DNA of 8,966 bases, from assembly GCA_023435335.1 (NCBI GenBank), contig JAEYRU010000024.1:1-8966 (forward strand), given 5' to 3'. Numbering within the stretch: the first letter of the stretch is position 1; every line of letters begins with the position of its first letter. The notes beneath the pieces are model-generated. The model had not been told where the DNA came from and made no database searches. It saw nothing but the letters and a program-made list of their open reading frames with translations. This document shows positions 1 to 6,400 of the stretch, in pieces. Source of the stretch: Pseudomonadota bacterium. Lineage in GTDB: Bacteria; Pseudomonadota; Alphaproteobacteria; Rhizobiales; Rhizobiaceae. A program made the position numbers and the translations under genes.

Positions 1-149
1 TCGCCGATATCGACCGGGACGACCTTGCCCGCCGCATCCAGGAAGCGCGGGAAGATCTGGACGACGCCAAGGACGACGAGAACCGCACCAAGGCGGAGCA
101 GTATCTCGCGCAGCTGACCACGCTGCAGGGAGCACTTCTCCCGGCCTGA
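1..149 (+). CDS. atpC: F1Fo ATP synthase epsilon subunit, C-terminal part (partial)
   Basis: The frame opening at base 3 gives 48 residues and ends at TGA 147-149. The start of the gene lies outside the window. The visible part is a charged, Ala-rich helical segment (from ADIDRDDLARRIQEAREDL through the AKDDENRTKAEQYLAQL stretch) ending in LLPA, as expected for the C-terminal helical domain of rhizobial epsilon subunits. In the family, epsilon belongs to the central stalk of F1: its N-terminal beta-sandwich contacts gamma and the c-ring, and the C-terminal helices can inhibit ATP hydrolysis. It is normally the last gene of atpHAGDC, which fits the strong terminator 19 bp downstream. The call rests on family resemblance of the tail alone, since the beta domain is not visible. 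Confidence 0.85.
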   Translation, partial: ADIDRDDLARRIQEAREDLDDAKDDENRTKAEQYLAQLTTLQGALLPA

Positions 150-167
150 CACCGATCACATATTCTT

Positions 168-200
168 GAGAAAGCCGGGCCCTTAGCCCGGCTTTTTCTT
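168..200 (+). terminator. Intrinsic terminator after atpC
   Basis: A perfect 10-bp GC-rich stem (171-180 with 186-195, loop CCTTA) extends by three more pairs including one G-U (168-170 with 196-198) and runs into a T-rich tract (193-201). It begins 19 bp after the atpC stop, so it should end the atp operon transcript and separate it from sodC. Confidence 0.92.
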
Positions 201-287
201 TGTGTCCTGGCCCCCATCCGTTCCGCAATCCGAACAAATCGGCTCCGCCCTTGTTTGCCCTCAAAGGCCAGCAGATTCGGAGGAAAC

Positions 288-809
288 ATGAAAACCCTGA
301 TCGCATCCCTGTTCGCGGCGGCCGCAGTGCTGCCTGCCGCGGCACAGCAGGACGCCACGGCGTCCGCCAACATGGTGACGGCGGAGGAGCAGGAGGGCGG
401 CACCGTCAGCTTCCGGCAGACCAGGTCGGGAATGCTGCATGTGATCGTCGAGATGACGGGCCTGCCTCCCGGCCCCCACGGATTCCACGTGCACGAGACC
501 GGGGAGTGCGATGCGGCGGGCGGTTTCGAATCGGCCGGCGGGCATCTCGCGGCCGGCAAGGAGCACGGCATCGACGCGGAGGGTGGTCCGCATCCGGGCG
601 ACTTCCCCAACGTGCATGTCGGACAGGACGGCGTGCTCAAGGTCGAATTCTTCACCGACCGGCTGACGCTCGGCGAAGGCGAGGCACCCCTGATGGACGA
701 TGACGGCTCCGCGGTCCTGATCCACTCGGATCCGGATGACTATTCCTCGCAGCCGTCGGGCGAGGCGGGAGACCGCATCGCCTGCGGCGTGATCCGGCAG
801 CCGAGCTGA
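288..809 (+). CDS. sodC: Exported Cu/Zn superoxide dismutase
   Basis: The 173-residue product disproportionates superoxide to H2O2 and O2, probably in the periplasm. The ATG at 288 was chosen because GGAGG (279-283) lies 4 nt upstream and because it opens a classic signal peptide (MKTLIASLFAAAAVLPAAA, cleavage near residue 19-20); an in-frame upstream ATG at 255 would spoil it. All metal-site residues can be placed by alignment to bovine SOD1: His67 and His69 in GFHVHE (Cu), His86 (Cu/Zn bridge), His93, His102 and Asp105 (Zn; HPGDFPN) and His146 (Cu). Cys74 and Cys166 (DRIACGVI) would form the conserved disulfide, and Arg163 matches the active-site arginine. The His86-His93 spacing is one residue shorter than in bovine SOD1. 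The gene stands alone between the atp terminator and convergent rppH, so it needs its own promoter between 200 and 279; I see no clear consensus there. Confidence 0.95.
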   Translation: MKTLIASLFAAAAVLPAAAQQDATASANMVTAEEQEGGTVSFRQTRSGMLHVIVEMTGLPPGPHGFHVHETGECDAAGGFESAGGHLAAGKEHGIDAEGGPHPGDFPNVHVGQDGVLKVEFFTDRLTLGEGEAPLMDDDGSAVLIHSDPDDYSSQPSGEAGDRIACGVIRQPS

Positions 810-819
810 CAGCGTTACG

Positions 820-1326
820 TCACACCAGGTGGCGGAATGCCGCCACCACCTGCTCGTAGACCCCGCGCTTGAACGGCACGATCAACTCGGGCAGGCGGTC
901 CATCGGCTTCCAGGCCCAGGCGTCGAACTCGGCCTCGTGGCCGCCCGGCGGCGGGTTGACGGCGATCTCGCTCTCCGGCCCCTCGAAGCGGAAGGCGAAC
1001 CATTTCTGCGTCTGGCCGCGGAACTTGCCCTTCAATGCGAGGCCCAGCAGATGCTCCGGGAGGTCGTAGTTGATCCATTCGGGCGCCTCGGCGAGCAGGG
1101 AGACCGACTTCATGCCGGTCTCCTCGTAGAGTTCGCGGCGCGCTGCAACCGCCGGGTCTTCGCCCGCGTCGATGCCGCCCTGCGGCATCTGCCAAAGCCG
1201 GTCGGTGCCGGCCATCTCGCTGTCGGCCTGCGCGATGCGGCGGCCCGCCCATGCCAGACCGTCGCGGTTCAGCACCATGACGCCCACGCATGGCCGATAA
1301 GGCAGGCTCTCGCGGTCAACCTTCAT
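820..1326 (-). CDS. rppH: RNA pyrophosphohydrolase, Nudix family
   Basis: The 168-residue product belongs to the family that removes pyrophosphate from 5'-triphosphate mRNA, opening it to RNase E decay, and also hydrolyses dinucleoside polyphosphates (the Bartonella homologue is IalA, invasion-associated locus A). A complete Nudix box spans residues 50-72 (G50, E56, R64-E65, E68-E69, G71), preceded by the RppH-type WQMPQGG at 45-51. The segment KFRGQTQKWF (101-110) and the C-terminal EFDAWAWKPMDRLPELIVPF region (133-152) are typical of RppH rather than of general Nudix enzymes. The ATG at 1326 follows GAGGGG (1331-1336) at 4 nt and gives the usual length; an open upstream extension to 1482 overlaps the deacetylase gene and is not believable. 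The gene starts 31 bp after the deacetylase stop, so it is probably the last gene of that transcript. It ends 10 bp from sodC, tail to tail. Confidence 0.95.
   Translation of the reverse strand: MKVDRESLPYRPCVGVMVLNRDGLAWAGRRIAQADSEMAGTDRLWQMPQGGIDAGEDPAVAARRELYEETGMKSVSLLAEAPEWINYDLPEHLLGLALKGKFRGQTQKWFAFRFEGPESEIAVNPPPGGHEAEFDAWAWKPMDRLPELIVPFKRGVYEQVVAAFRHLV
828..847. repeat. Inverted repeat at the convergent sodC/rppH ends
   Basis: GGTGGCGG (828-835) and CCGCCACC (840-847) form a perfect 8-bp stem with an AATG loop. It overlaps the last codons of rppH and starts 19 bp after the sodC stop. Neither side has a T tract, so it may act as a transcript-end or stabilising structure for sodC, or may simply be GC-rich coding sequence. 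Confidence 0.35.
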
Positions 1327-1357
1327 CTCGCCCCTCGCCGGTTTGAACGGCCTGTCG

Positions 1358-2524
1358 CTAGCGGGCTTCGGGATCGTGCGCAAGCGCCGAGACCGGCACG
1401 ATCTCGATGCCGCGCATGCGCACTTCCGCCGCCCATTGTGCGACCGCATCGACCGTGACATCGAATGCGGAACCGATGCCAACAGCGAAGCCGTTGGCGC
1501 GGGCGGTCCGCTCCACCTCGTCCAGTTTCTTGAGCACCTCGCCGCGGTCGCGGATCTGGTCGAGCGGAATGTCAGCCGCGGCGAAAGGCGCGCGGAACGA
1601 CTTCGCCAGTTCCTCCGCCTGGCTGCGGGCCGAGGTCCCGTCGTCCAGATACATCAGCCCGCGCTGCGCCAGTTCGTCCATCAGCACCGACATGGTGGCG
1701 CGGTCGCCGACGAAACGCGCGCCCATGTAGTTCATGACGCCGGTATAGTTGGTCGTCCGCGCCAGCGTCTTGTGCAAGCGCTCGAGGTTGTCTTCCGGGG
1801 CGGCGTCGACGGTGAGCGTGTTGCGGCCGGGATCCACGTTGGGATAGTCGAACGGCTCCAGCGGCACCTGCATCAGGATTTCGTGGCCCTTGCGGCGCGC
1901 CTCCTGCATCCAGCGGTCGATCGAGTTGCCGCCGGACGCGAAAGCGAGCGTGACCTCCGCCGGCAGCTTCTCGATCGCCGATTGCGTGCCCGTCTGAGAG
2001 ACGGCGAGGCCGCCCACCACGATCGCTACGCGGGCGCCGCGCGCTCCCGACCAGGGCCGCTTGTACACATCGAAGGGGCGCCTTCCGTCGGCCGCGCGGA
2101 CAGGCAGCGGCCCGTAGGCGCTGTCTTCGACGAGCGCGCGATCCGGCAGATGCGCGGTGAGGGGGTTCTGGCTCACGGCGGAGGGATCGCGCACGACGAT
2201 CGCCCCCGAGCCGCCCGCGGGCGGGTTCACCCGGATGATGGAAGGTCCGCCCGGAGGGGTAGCCGGCCTGAGCAGGCTTTCGCGCGGCGCCGGCGCATCG
2301 GCGGTCCGCGCGGCCGTCTCGACGGGCGCGGAGACAACACCCTGGTGCGGGGCGCGGTAGGGCCGTTCGCGCAATGCGATGGCGGCCGAACCGCCGAAGA
2401 CGGCGAGCGCCGCGAAGCCGAGGAGAAGGCTGGAGGCTCGTGGGAGACGCCATCCGCGCCGCGCCGGGCGGGCATCGCGCCCGAGGGGGCGGTCTATCTC
2501 GCTGCGCGGGTTCTCGGTGGTCAA
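1358..2524 (-). CDS. Divergent polysaccharide deacetylase family protein (YibQ/PF04748-like)
   Basis: The 388-residue product starts with about 28 polar cytoplasmic residues, then one membrane segment (about 29-51), a Pro/Ala-rich linker (55-160) and a periplasmic domain (about 164-385). The domain matches the divergent polysaccharide deacetylase family: RVAIVVGGLAVSQTGTQ (165-181), VTLAFASGGNSIDRWMQEAR (191-210), GHEILMQVPLEPFDYP (213-228), GVMNYMGARF (262-271) and LMYLDDGTS (290-298). Many family members carry Asp-Asp after the first strand (IDDLG); here it is Gly171-Gly172, so metal-dependent hydrolysis is doubtful. The start is a TTG at 2524 with CAGG 8 nt upstream; no in-frame ATG or GTG lies between it and the upstream TGA, and the next residues (EIDRPLGRD) resemble rhizobial homologue N-termini. 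E. coli yibQ sits beside envC; here ctpA lies between them. The substrate is unknown, but an envelope polysaccharide or peptidoglycan-related role is inferred. Confidence 0.88.
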   Translation of the reverse strand: MTTENPRSEIDRPLGRDARPARRGWRLPRASSLLLGFAALAVFGGSAAIALRERPYRAPHQGVVSAPVETAARTADAPAPRESLLRPATPPGGPSIIRVNPPAGGSGAIVVRDPSAVSQNPLTAHLPDRALVEDSAYGPLPVRAADGRRPFDVYKRPWSGARGARVAIVVGGLAVSQTGTQSAIEKLPAEVTLAFASGGNSIDRWMQEARRKGHEILMQVPLEPFDYPNVDPGRNTLTVDAAPEDNLERLHKTLARTTNYTGVMNYMGARFVGDRATMSVLMDELAQRGLMYLDDGTSARSQAEELAKSFRAPFAAADIPLDQIRDRGEVLKKLDEVERTARANGFAVGIGSAFDVTVDAVAQWAAEVRMRGIEIVPVSALAHDPEAR

Positions 2525-2594
2525 TTGGGCAACCTGCGTCCTAGCCGGTCCGTGCCGCGGGACTGGTCAGACAAGCTGCGGCGGGAGATGGGGT

Positions 2595-2624
2595 CACGGC
2601 CCGCACTCGTCGGTGCGGGCCGTG
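2595..2624 (-). terminator. Perfect 12-bp hairpin just after ctpA (terminator-like, no U tract)
   Basis: CACGGCCCGCAC (2595-2606) pairs perfectly with GTGCGGGCCGTG (2613-2624) around a 6-nt loop. On the minus strand it begins 8 nt after the ctpA stop and lies 70 nt before the TTG of the deacetylase gene. The sequence after the stem (ACCCCATCTCCC) has no U run, so full intrinsic termination is uncertain. Partial termination, Rho-assisted termination or protection of the ctpA 3' end are the likely roles. Confidence 0.6.
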
Positions 2625-2632
2625 GAGTTTGC

Positions 2633-3955
2633 TTACTGAAGCTGCGCCCGGTCGGGATTGGGCGGGAAGGCCGGATCGGTCTTGGCCCCGCGCAGCAGTT
2701 CGAGCGCGTGGGTGAGCTGCAGGTCGTCCTTGGGGTCCGGCGGCACATAGGCCGACGAGCCCGAACCTTCCTCGCTTTCCTCGGCACCCTTGATGTGTCC
2801 GCGTAGCTCGGATTCGCCGCGCGAGACGTTGCGGCCGAGGAACTCTTCCGGCAGCGGCTGCTCCACCTTGATGTCGGGCTCGATGCCGCGGCCCTGGATC
2901 GACTTGCCGGACGGTGTGTAATAGAGCGCGGTGGTCAGACGCAACGCCCCGTTCTCGCCGAGCGGTATGATCGTCTGCACCGAGCCCTTGCCGAAGGACT
3001 TGGTCCCCAGCACCGCCGCCCGCTTATGGTCCTGCAGCGCGCCGGCAACGATTTCGGACGCACTGGCCGAACCGCCATTGACCATGACGATCAGCGGTTT
3101 GCCGTCGATCAGGTCGCCCGCCCGGGAATCGAAGCGGGTAACGTCCTTGCTGTCGCGCCCGCGGGTCGAGACGATTTCCCCGCGATCCAGGAACGCGTCG
3201 GATACGCTGACCGCCTGGTCGAGCAGGCCACCGGGATTCAGCCTCAGATCGAGCACGAAGCCCTTCAGCTGGTCGTCCGGGACTTCCTTGCGGATGCTGT
3301 CGACCGCGGCCTGCAGGTCCTCGAAGGTCCGCTCGGTGAAGGAGTTGATCTTCAGGTAGCCGATGTCCTCCTCGACACGGAAGCGGACCGCCTTGACCTT
3401 GATGATGTCGCGCACGACGGTGATCTTGAGCGGCTCGGTCGCGCCTTCGCGCAGGATCGTCAGCTCGATCGGCGTATTCACCGCGCCGCGCATCTTGTCG
3501 ACCGCATCCGAAAGCGTCAGGCCGCGCACTTCCTCGCCGTCGATCGCGCTGATGAAGTCCCCTGCGAGAACGCCCGCGCGGGCAGCCGGCGTCTCCTCGA
3601 TCGGCGAGATCACCTTGATCAGGTCGTTCTCCATCGTGACCTCGATGCCGAGCCCGCCGAACTCGCCGCGGGTCTGCACGCGCATGTCCTGCGCCGCGTC
3701 CGGGTTGAGATAGGATGAATGCGGGTCGAGCGAGGTCAGCATCCCGTTGATGGCGTTCTCAACGAGCGACTTGTCGTCGGGCGGCGTCACATACTGTGCG
3801 CGTACGCGTTCGAACACGTCGCCGAAGATGGCCAGGTTCCGGTAGGCTTCGGAGCTGGCGGCATTCGCCGACGTTCCGGCAGAACCGTAAACCAGGCTCA
3901 TGGCCGACGCTCCCATGAGGGCTCCGGCCAGGAGAAGCGACATCCTACGTATCAT
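2633..3955 (-). CDS. ctpA: Carboxy-terminal processing serine protease (S41 family)
   Basis: This 440-residue exported protease belongs to the CtpA/Prc family, which cleaves proteins near their C-termini; relatives process or degrade envelope proteins, including cell-wall hydrolases. An N-terminal signal or anchor segment spans residues 5-33, followed by a helical region (37-90). The PDZ domain (about 98-185) carries the peptide-carboxylate loop GEFGGLGIEV. The S41 core follows, with DLRLNPGG (236-243), NGGSASASEIVAGALQD (293-309) and FGKGSVQ (321-327). By alignment to E. coli Prc the catalytic residues are Ser298 and Lys323 with Gln327, all present at the Prc spacing (25 and 4). A polar Glu/Ser-rich tail (375-405) precedes DDLQLTHALELLRG. 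The ATG at 3955 has AAGGA at 3962-3966, 6 nt upstream, and overlaps the end of the EnvC-like gene by 11 nt, so translational coupling is likely. Confidence 0.95.
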   Translation of the reverse strand: MIRRMSLLLAGALMGASAMSLVYGSAGTSANAASSEAYRNLAIFGDVFERVRAQYVTPPDDKSLVENAINGMLTSLDPHSSYLNPDAAQDMRVQTRGEFGGLGIEVTMENDLIKVISPIEETPAARAGVLAGDFISAIDGEEVRGLTLSDAVDKMRGAVNTPIELTILREGATEPLKITVVRDIIKVKAVRFRVEEDIGYLKINSFTERTFEDLQAAVDSIRKEVPDDQLKGFVLDLRLNPGGLLDQAVSVSDAFLDRGEIVSTRGRDSKDVTRFDSRAGDLIDGKPLIVMVNGGSASASEIVAGALQDHKRAAVLGTKSFGKGSVQTIIPLGENGALRLTTALYYTPSGKSIQGRGIEPDIKVEQPLPEEFLGRNVSRGESELRGHIKGAEESEEGSGSSAYVPPDPKDDLQLTHALELLRGAKTDPAFPPNPDRAQLQ

Positions 3956-5267
3956 TTCCTGTCCTTCCAGAATAAGACTCCGCCCACCACGGTGCGGGAT
4001 CGACGGGCTTGCCGTCCTTTCGGAACTCCACATAGAGCTCCGGAGCGGTACTTTCACTGCCGATCGAGACGGCACTCGCCAATCTGGCTTCTCCCATCGT
4101 GCCTACCGGTTCGCCCGCCAGCACGGACTGACCGAGAGCCACACTGATTCTGCCCATGCCCGCCAGGACGACATGATAGCCATCGCCGGCATTCAGGATC
4201 AATAGCTGGCCGTAGGACCGGAAGGGCCCGGCATAAAGAACCACCCCGTCCGCCGGCGCCGTCACAATCGCCCCGGATTGTGTTGTAAGAATGTCGCCAT
4301 GCAGGCTGCCGCCGGCTCCATCGGCGTCCCCGAAACGGGCAGCCAAGGCACCTGCGGCGGGCAGCGGCACCTTGCCGGTCAGCGCCCTGAAAGGCAGGGC
4401 CTCGGCAAGGCGATTCTCCTGCGGAACGGTATCGCGGGCGCGTTCCTGGGCGGCGCGGGCGGCATCGAGCTGGGCCTCGAGCGAATCGATCAGTTCGCGC
4501 AGACTGCCGGCCCTCGCGGCGAGTTCTCCCGCGCGCGCCTGCTCCGCCAGCAGCAGTTCCTCGGAGCGCGTCCTCAGCTTTGCCTTTTCGGCGATCAGCT
4601 GCGCCAGGCGTTCCTTTTCGGCCATCTGGTCCGCAACGGTGGCAAGCAGGCGCTCCCGCTCGGCCGAGATCGAGGCCGTCAGCCGGGACAGCTCCCGCAG
4701 GTCGGCGATGAGGATCTCCGTCTCAGCGCGCATTTCCGGCACCACGGCGCCGAGCAATATGGCGCTGCGCACCGACGCCAGCGCGTCCTCCGGCCTCACC
4801 AGGATCGCCGGGGGCGGGTTGAGGCCCATGCGCTGCAGCGCGGCAAGCACCTCCGCCAGCACGCCGCGCCGCTCGGCGAGCGACAGCTTGAGGTCGTCCT
4901 GCTGCAGGCGGAGCGCAACGATCTTCGTTTCGATGGCATCGGCGTCCTGGCTGAGCTTGCGTTCCGTCTTGGCAGCCTGGATCAGGGCGGCGGTCAGCGT
5001 CTGCTCGTCCTTCTTCAAGCCCCCGATCTCATCCTCGATGCCCTTGATGCGCTCTCCGGTGAGCGAGATCTGGCGCGAGACCGTTTCGTACTCGCTCGCC
5101 GTGAGCGCCTGCCTGCGCAAGAGGTCTTCGGCCGTCTGCGCTGTCGCGGGAAGCGCCGCCAGCACGGCCGCAAGCGCCAGCACCGGCACGGAGAGCCCGC
5201 GCCTGTTCACGATATCAGCAGGGCGGGATCGGAACCGCAGGTGGCGCGATGTCAGCGGTGTCACCAT
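3945..5267 (-). CDS. EnvC-like murein hydrolase activator, coiled coil plus degenerate LytM/M23 domain
   Basis: The 440-residue product has a hydrophobic export segment (RRGLSVPVLALAAVLAALPATA, residues 22-43), two long coiled coils (about 46-145 and 180-285), then a LytM/peptidase-M23-type domain (about 298-427). Zinc-binding motifs of active M23 enzymes are missing: the HxxxD position reads SLHGDILT (321-328), and neither HxH is kept (GYHVVLAGM; ELYVEFRKDG). This pattern is that of EnvC, which is not itself a hydrolase but activates periplasmic amidases during cell division. Adjacency to ctpA and the YibQ-like gene supports an envelope-remodelling role, since E. coli has envC-yibQ side by side. 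The start is uncertain: ATG 5267 is used, but a TTG lies directly before it and GTG 5210 would place the signal peptide at the very N-terminus; none has a good ribosome binding site. The stop overlaps the ctpA start by 11 nt. Confidence 0.9.
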   Translation of the reverse strand: MVTPLTSRHLRFRSRPADIVNRRGLSVPVLALAAVLAALPATAQTAEDLLRRQALTASEYETVSRQISLTGERIKGIEDEIGGLKKDEQTLTAALIQAAKTERKLSQDADAIETKIVALRLQQDDLKLSLAERRGVLAEVLAALQRMGLNPPPAILVRPEDALASVRSAILLGAVVPEMRAETEILIADLRELSRLTASISAERERLLATVADQMAEKERLAQLIAEKAKLRTRSEELLLAEQARAGELAARAGSLRELIDSLEAQLDAARAAQERARDTVPQENRLAEALPFRALTGKVPLPAAGALAARFGDADGAGGSLHGDILTTQSGAIVTAPADGVVLYAGPFRSYGQLLILNAGDGYHVVLAGMGRISVALGQSVLAGEPVGTMGEARLASAVSIGSESTAPELYVEFRKDGKPVDPAPWWAESYSGRTGNDT

Positions 5268-5364
5268 CAACGAAGAATCAACCAGGCTCGAGCGGTCCGA
5301 CCATGCACCGGCTGGCCCGGCACGGCAAACAGGGTCGCCGCCGATCGTGTCAAAATTGCCGCGC

Positions 5365-5847
5365 TCAGGCGCGATGATAGGGATGGCCGGCGAGGATCGT
5401 GGCGGCGCGGTAGAGCTGCTCGGCGAGGAGCAAGCGCACGATCTGGTGCGGCCATGTCATGGCGCCCAGGGAAAGCACCAGTTCGGCAGAGGCCGCCAGC
5501 GCAGGGTCGTGGCCGTCCGGTCCGCCGATCGCGAGCACGAGGCTCCTGCGGCCTGAATCCCGCAAGGCGCCAATCGCGCCGGCGAAGGCTTCGGAAGTGA
5601 GGCTCTTGCCTCTCTCATCGAGCAGGTACAGCGCCGCGCCGGGCTGCAGGCGGGCAGTCAGGCGCTCGCTTTCCTCGTGCCGCCGCTCGTCAGCCGATCG
5701 CGCACGGCTTTCGGGGATTTCATGGATGCCGGCGAATTCCAGCCCGATGGCCGGGCCCGCCTTGGCGAGGCGGCCGAGATACCTGTCGCCCAGCTCTCGC
5801 TCGGGTCCAGCCTTCAGCCGGCCTACGGCATGGATCTCTATGCGCAT
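5365..5847 (-). CDS. rlmH: 23S rRNA (pseudouridine-1915-N3) methyltransferase
   Basis: The 160-residue product is close in length to E. coli RlmH (155). It is a SPOUT-class enzyme that acts as a homodimer on assembled 70S ribosomes and methylates pseudouridine 1915 in helix 69 of 23S rRNA, using S-adenosylmethionine. Visible motifs are LDERGK (76-81), the cofactor-loop IGGPDG (107-112), the knot region SLGAMTWPHQIVRLLLAEQL (126-145) and the conserved C-terminal HPYHR (155-159). ATG 5847 has AGGA (5858-5861) 10 nt upstream. It follows rsfS after 65 nt, the order also seen for rsfS-rlmH in E. coli. Ninety-seven nucleotides separate it from the EnvC-like gene, the widest gap in this half of the minus-strand series, so a separate downstream promoter there is possible. 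Confidence 0.97.
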   Translation of the reverse strand: MRIEIHAVGRLKAGPERELGDRYLGRLAKAGPAIGLEFAGIHEIPESRARSADERRHEESERLTARLQPGAALYLLDERGKSLTSEAFAGAIGALRDSGRRSLVLAIGGPDGHDPALAASAELVLSLGAMTWPHQIVRLLLAEQLYRAATILAGHPYHRA

Positions 5848-5912
5848 GCCGGCCCCGTCCTGTTTTCGCGGCCCGCCGGAGCAGGCCGGTCTGCCGAACC
5901 GCGTTCAGCGGA

Positions 5913-6332
5913 TCAGTGGATCGTTTCCTCGTCGAGGTCCGGAGCCTGCCACATCTTCTCGAGATTATAGAATTCGCGAACCTCAGGCCGGAAGATGTGC
6001 ACGATCACGTCGCCGGAATCTATCAGAACCCAGTCGGCGCCGGCCAGGCCCTCGACGCGCGCCGTGCCGTGGCCGCCATCCTTCAGCGCCTTGAGCAGGT
6101 GCTCGGCCACCGCCGCGACATGGCGATGCGACCGCCCGGAGGCGATGACCATGTAGTCGGCAAGGGACGATTTGCCCTGGATGTCGATGGAGACGATGTC
6201 TTCGGCCTTGGAATCTTCCAGACTTGCAAGGACCGTTTCAAGGGCCAGGGCGACGGTTCCGCTCAACCTGGCTGGCGAAGGCGCAGCTTCGGCCTTCTTC
6301 GATATTGCTGTTCTCAGCGTCTTTCCTCTCAT
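5913..6332 (-). CDS. rsfS: Ribosomal silencing factor RsfS
   Basis: The 139-residue product (Iojap/YbeB family) binds ribosomal protein L14 (uL14) on the 50S subunit and blocks joining to 30S, lowering translation under starvation. The conserved core spans about residues 31-128: SLEDSKAEDIVSIDIQGKSS (37-56), DYMVIASGRSHRHV (59-72), VEGLAGADWVLIDSGDVIVH (93-112) and FRPEVREFYNLEKMW (114-128). These align well with the E. coli protein of about 105 residues; the extra length is a basic N-terminal extension of about 30 residues and a short acidic tail. The start is unclear: ATG 6332 is preferred because MRGKTLR looks like a natural N-terminus, but GTG 6350 is in frame and neither has a clear ribosome binding site. 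It lies between the MFS gene and rlmH. Confidence 0.95.
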   Translation of the reverse strand: MRGKTLRTAISKKAEAAPSPARLSGTVALALETVLASLEDSKAEDIVSIDIQGKSSLADYMVIASGRSHRHVAAVAEHLLKALKDGGHGTARVEGLAGADWVLIDSGDVIVHIFRPEVREFYNLEKMWQAPDLDEETIH

Positions 6333-6400
6333 CAAGAACAACGGGGTCACCGGGACTATCCCAGCGGCACCCTGTAGATAGGCAGAGTCTCATTACACTT

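Noticed and set aside
274..278. GANTC sites (CcrM methylation) near gene starts: 274-278, 5275-5279, 6385-6389, 7710-7714
   Set aside because: Such sites also occur inside several genes, and their number near starts is about what chance allows in this base composition.
1343..2806. 487-codon plus-strand open frame antisense to the deacetylase gene and the end of ctpA
   Set aside because: It is Arg/Ala/Gly-rich with no domain or ribosome binding site, and mirrors a well-supported gene; long antisense frames are expected at this GC content.
3026..3718. 230-codon plus-strand open frame antisense to ctpA
   Set aside because: It lies entirely inside the conserved PDZ and protease coding region and has no features of a real protein.
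5325..5353. Exact TTGACA (minus strand, 5353-5348) in the rlmH to EnvC-like gap as a possible promoter
   Set aside because: At 17-18 nt spacing the -10 position reads GTTTGC or TTTGCC, a poor match, so only a -35-like word can be shown.
4278..5600. 440- and 421-codon plus-strand open frames antisense to the EnvC-like gene and rlmH
   Set aside because: Low-complexity Arg- or Ser/Ala-rich composition and no recognisable motif; the minus-strand proteins explain the region fully.
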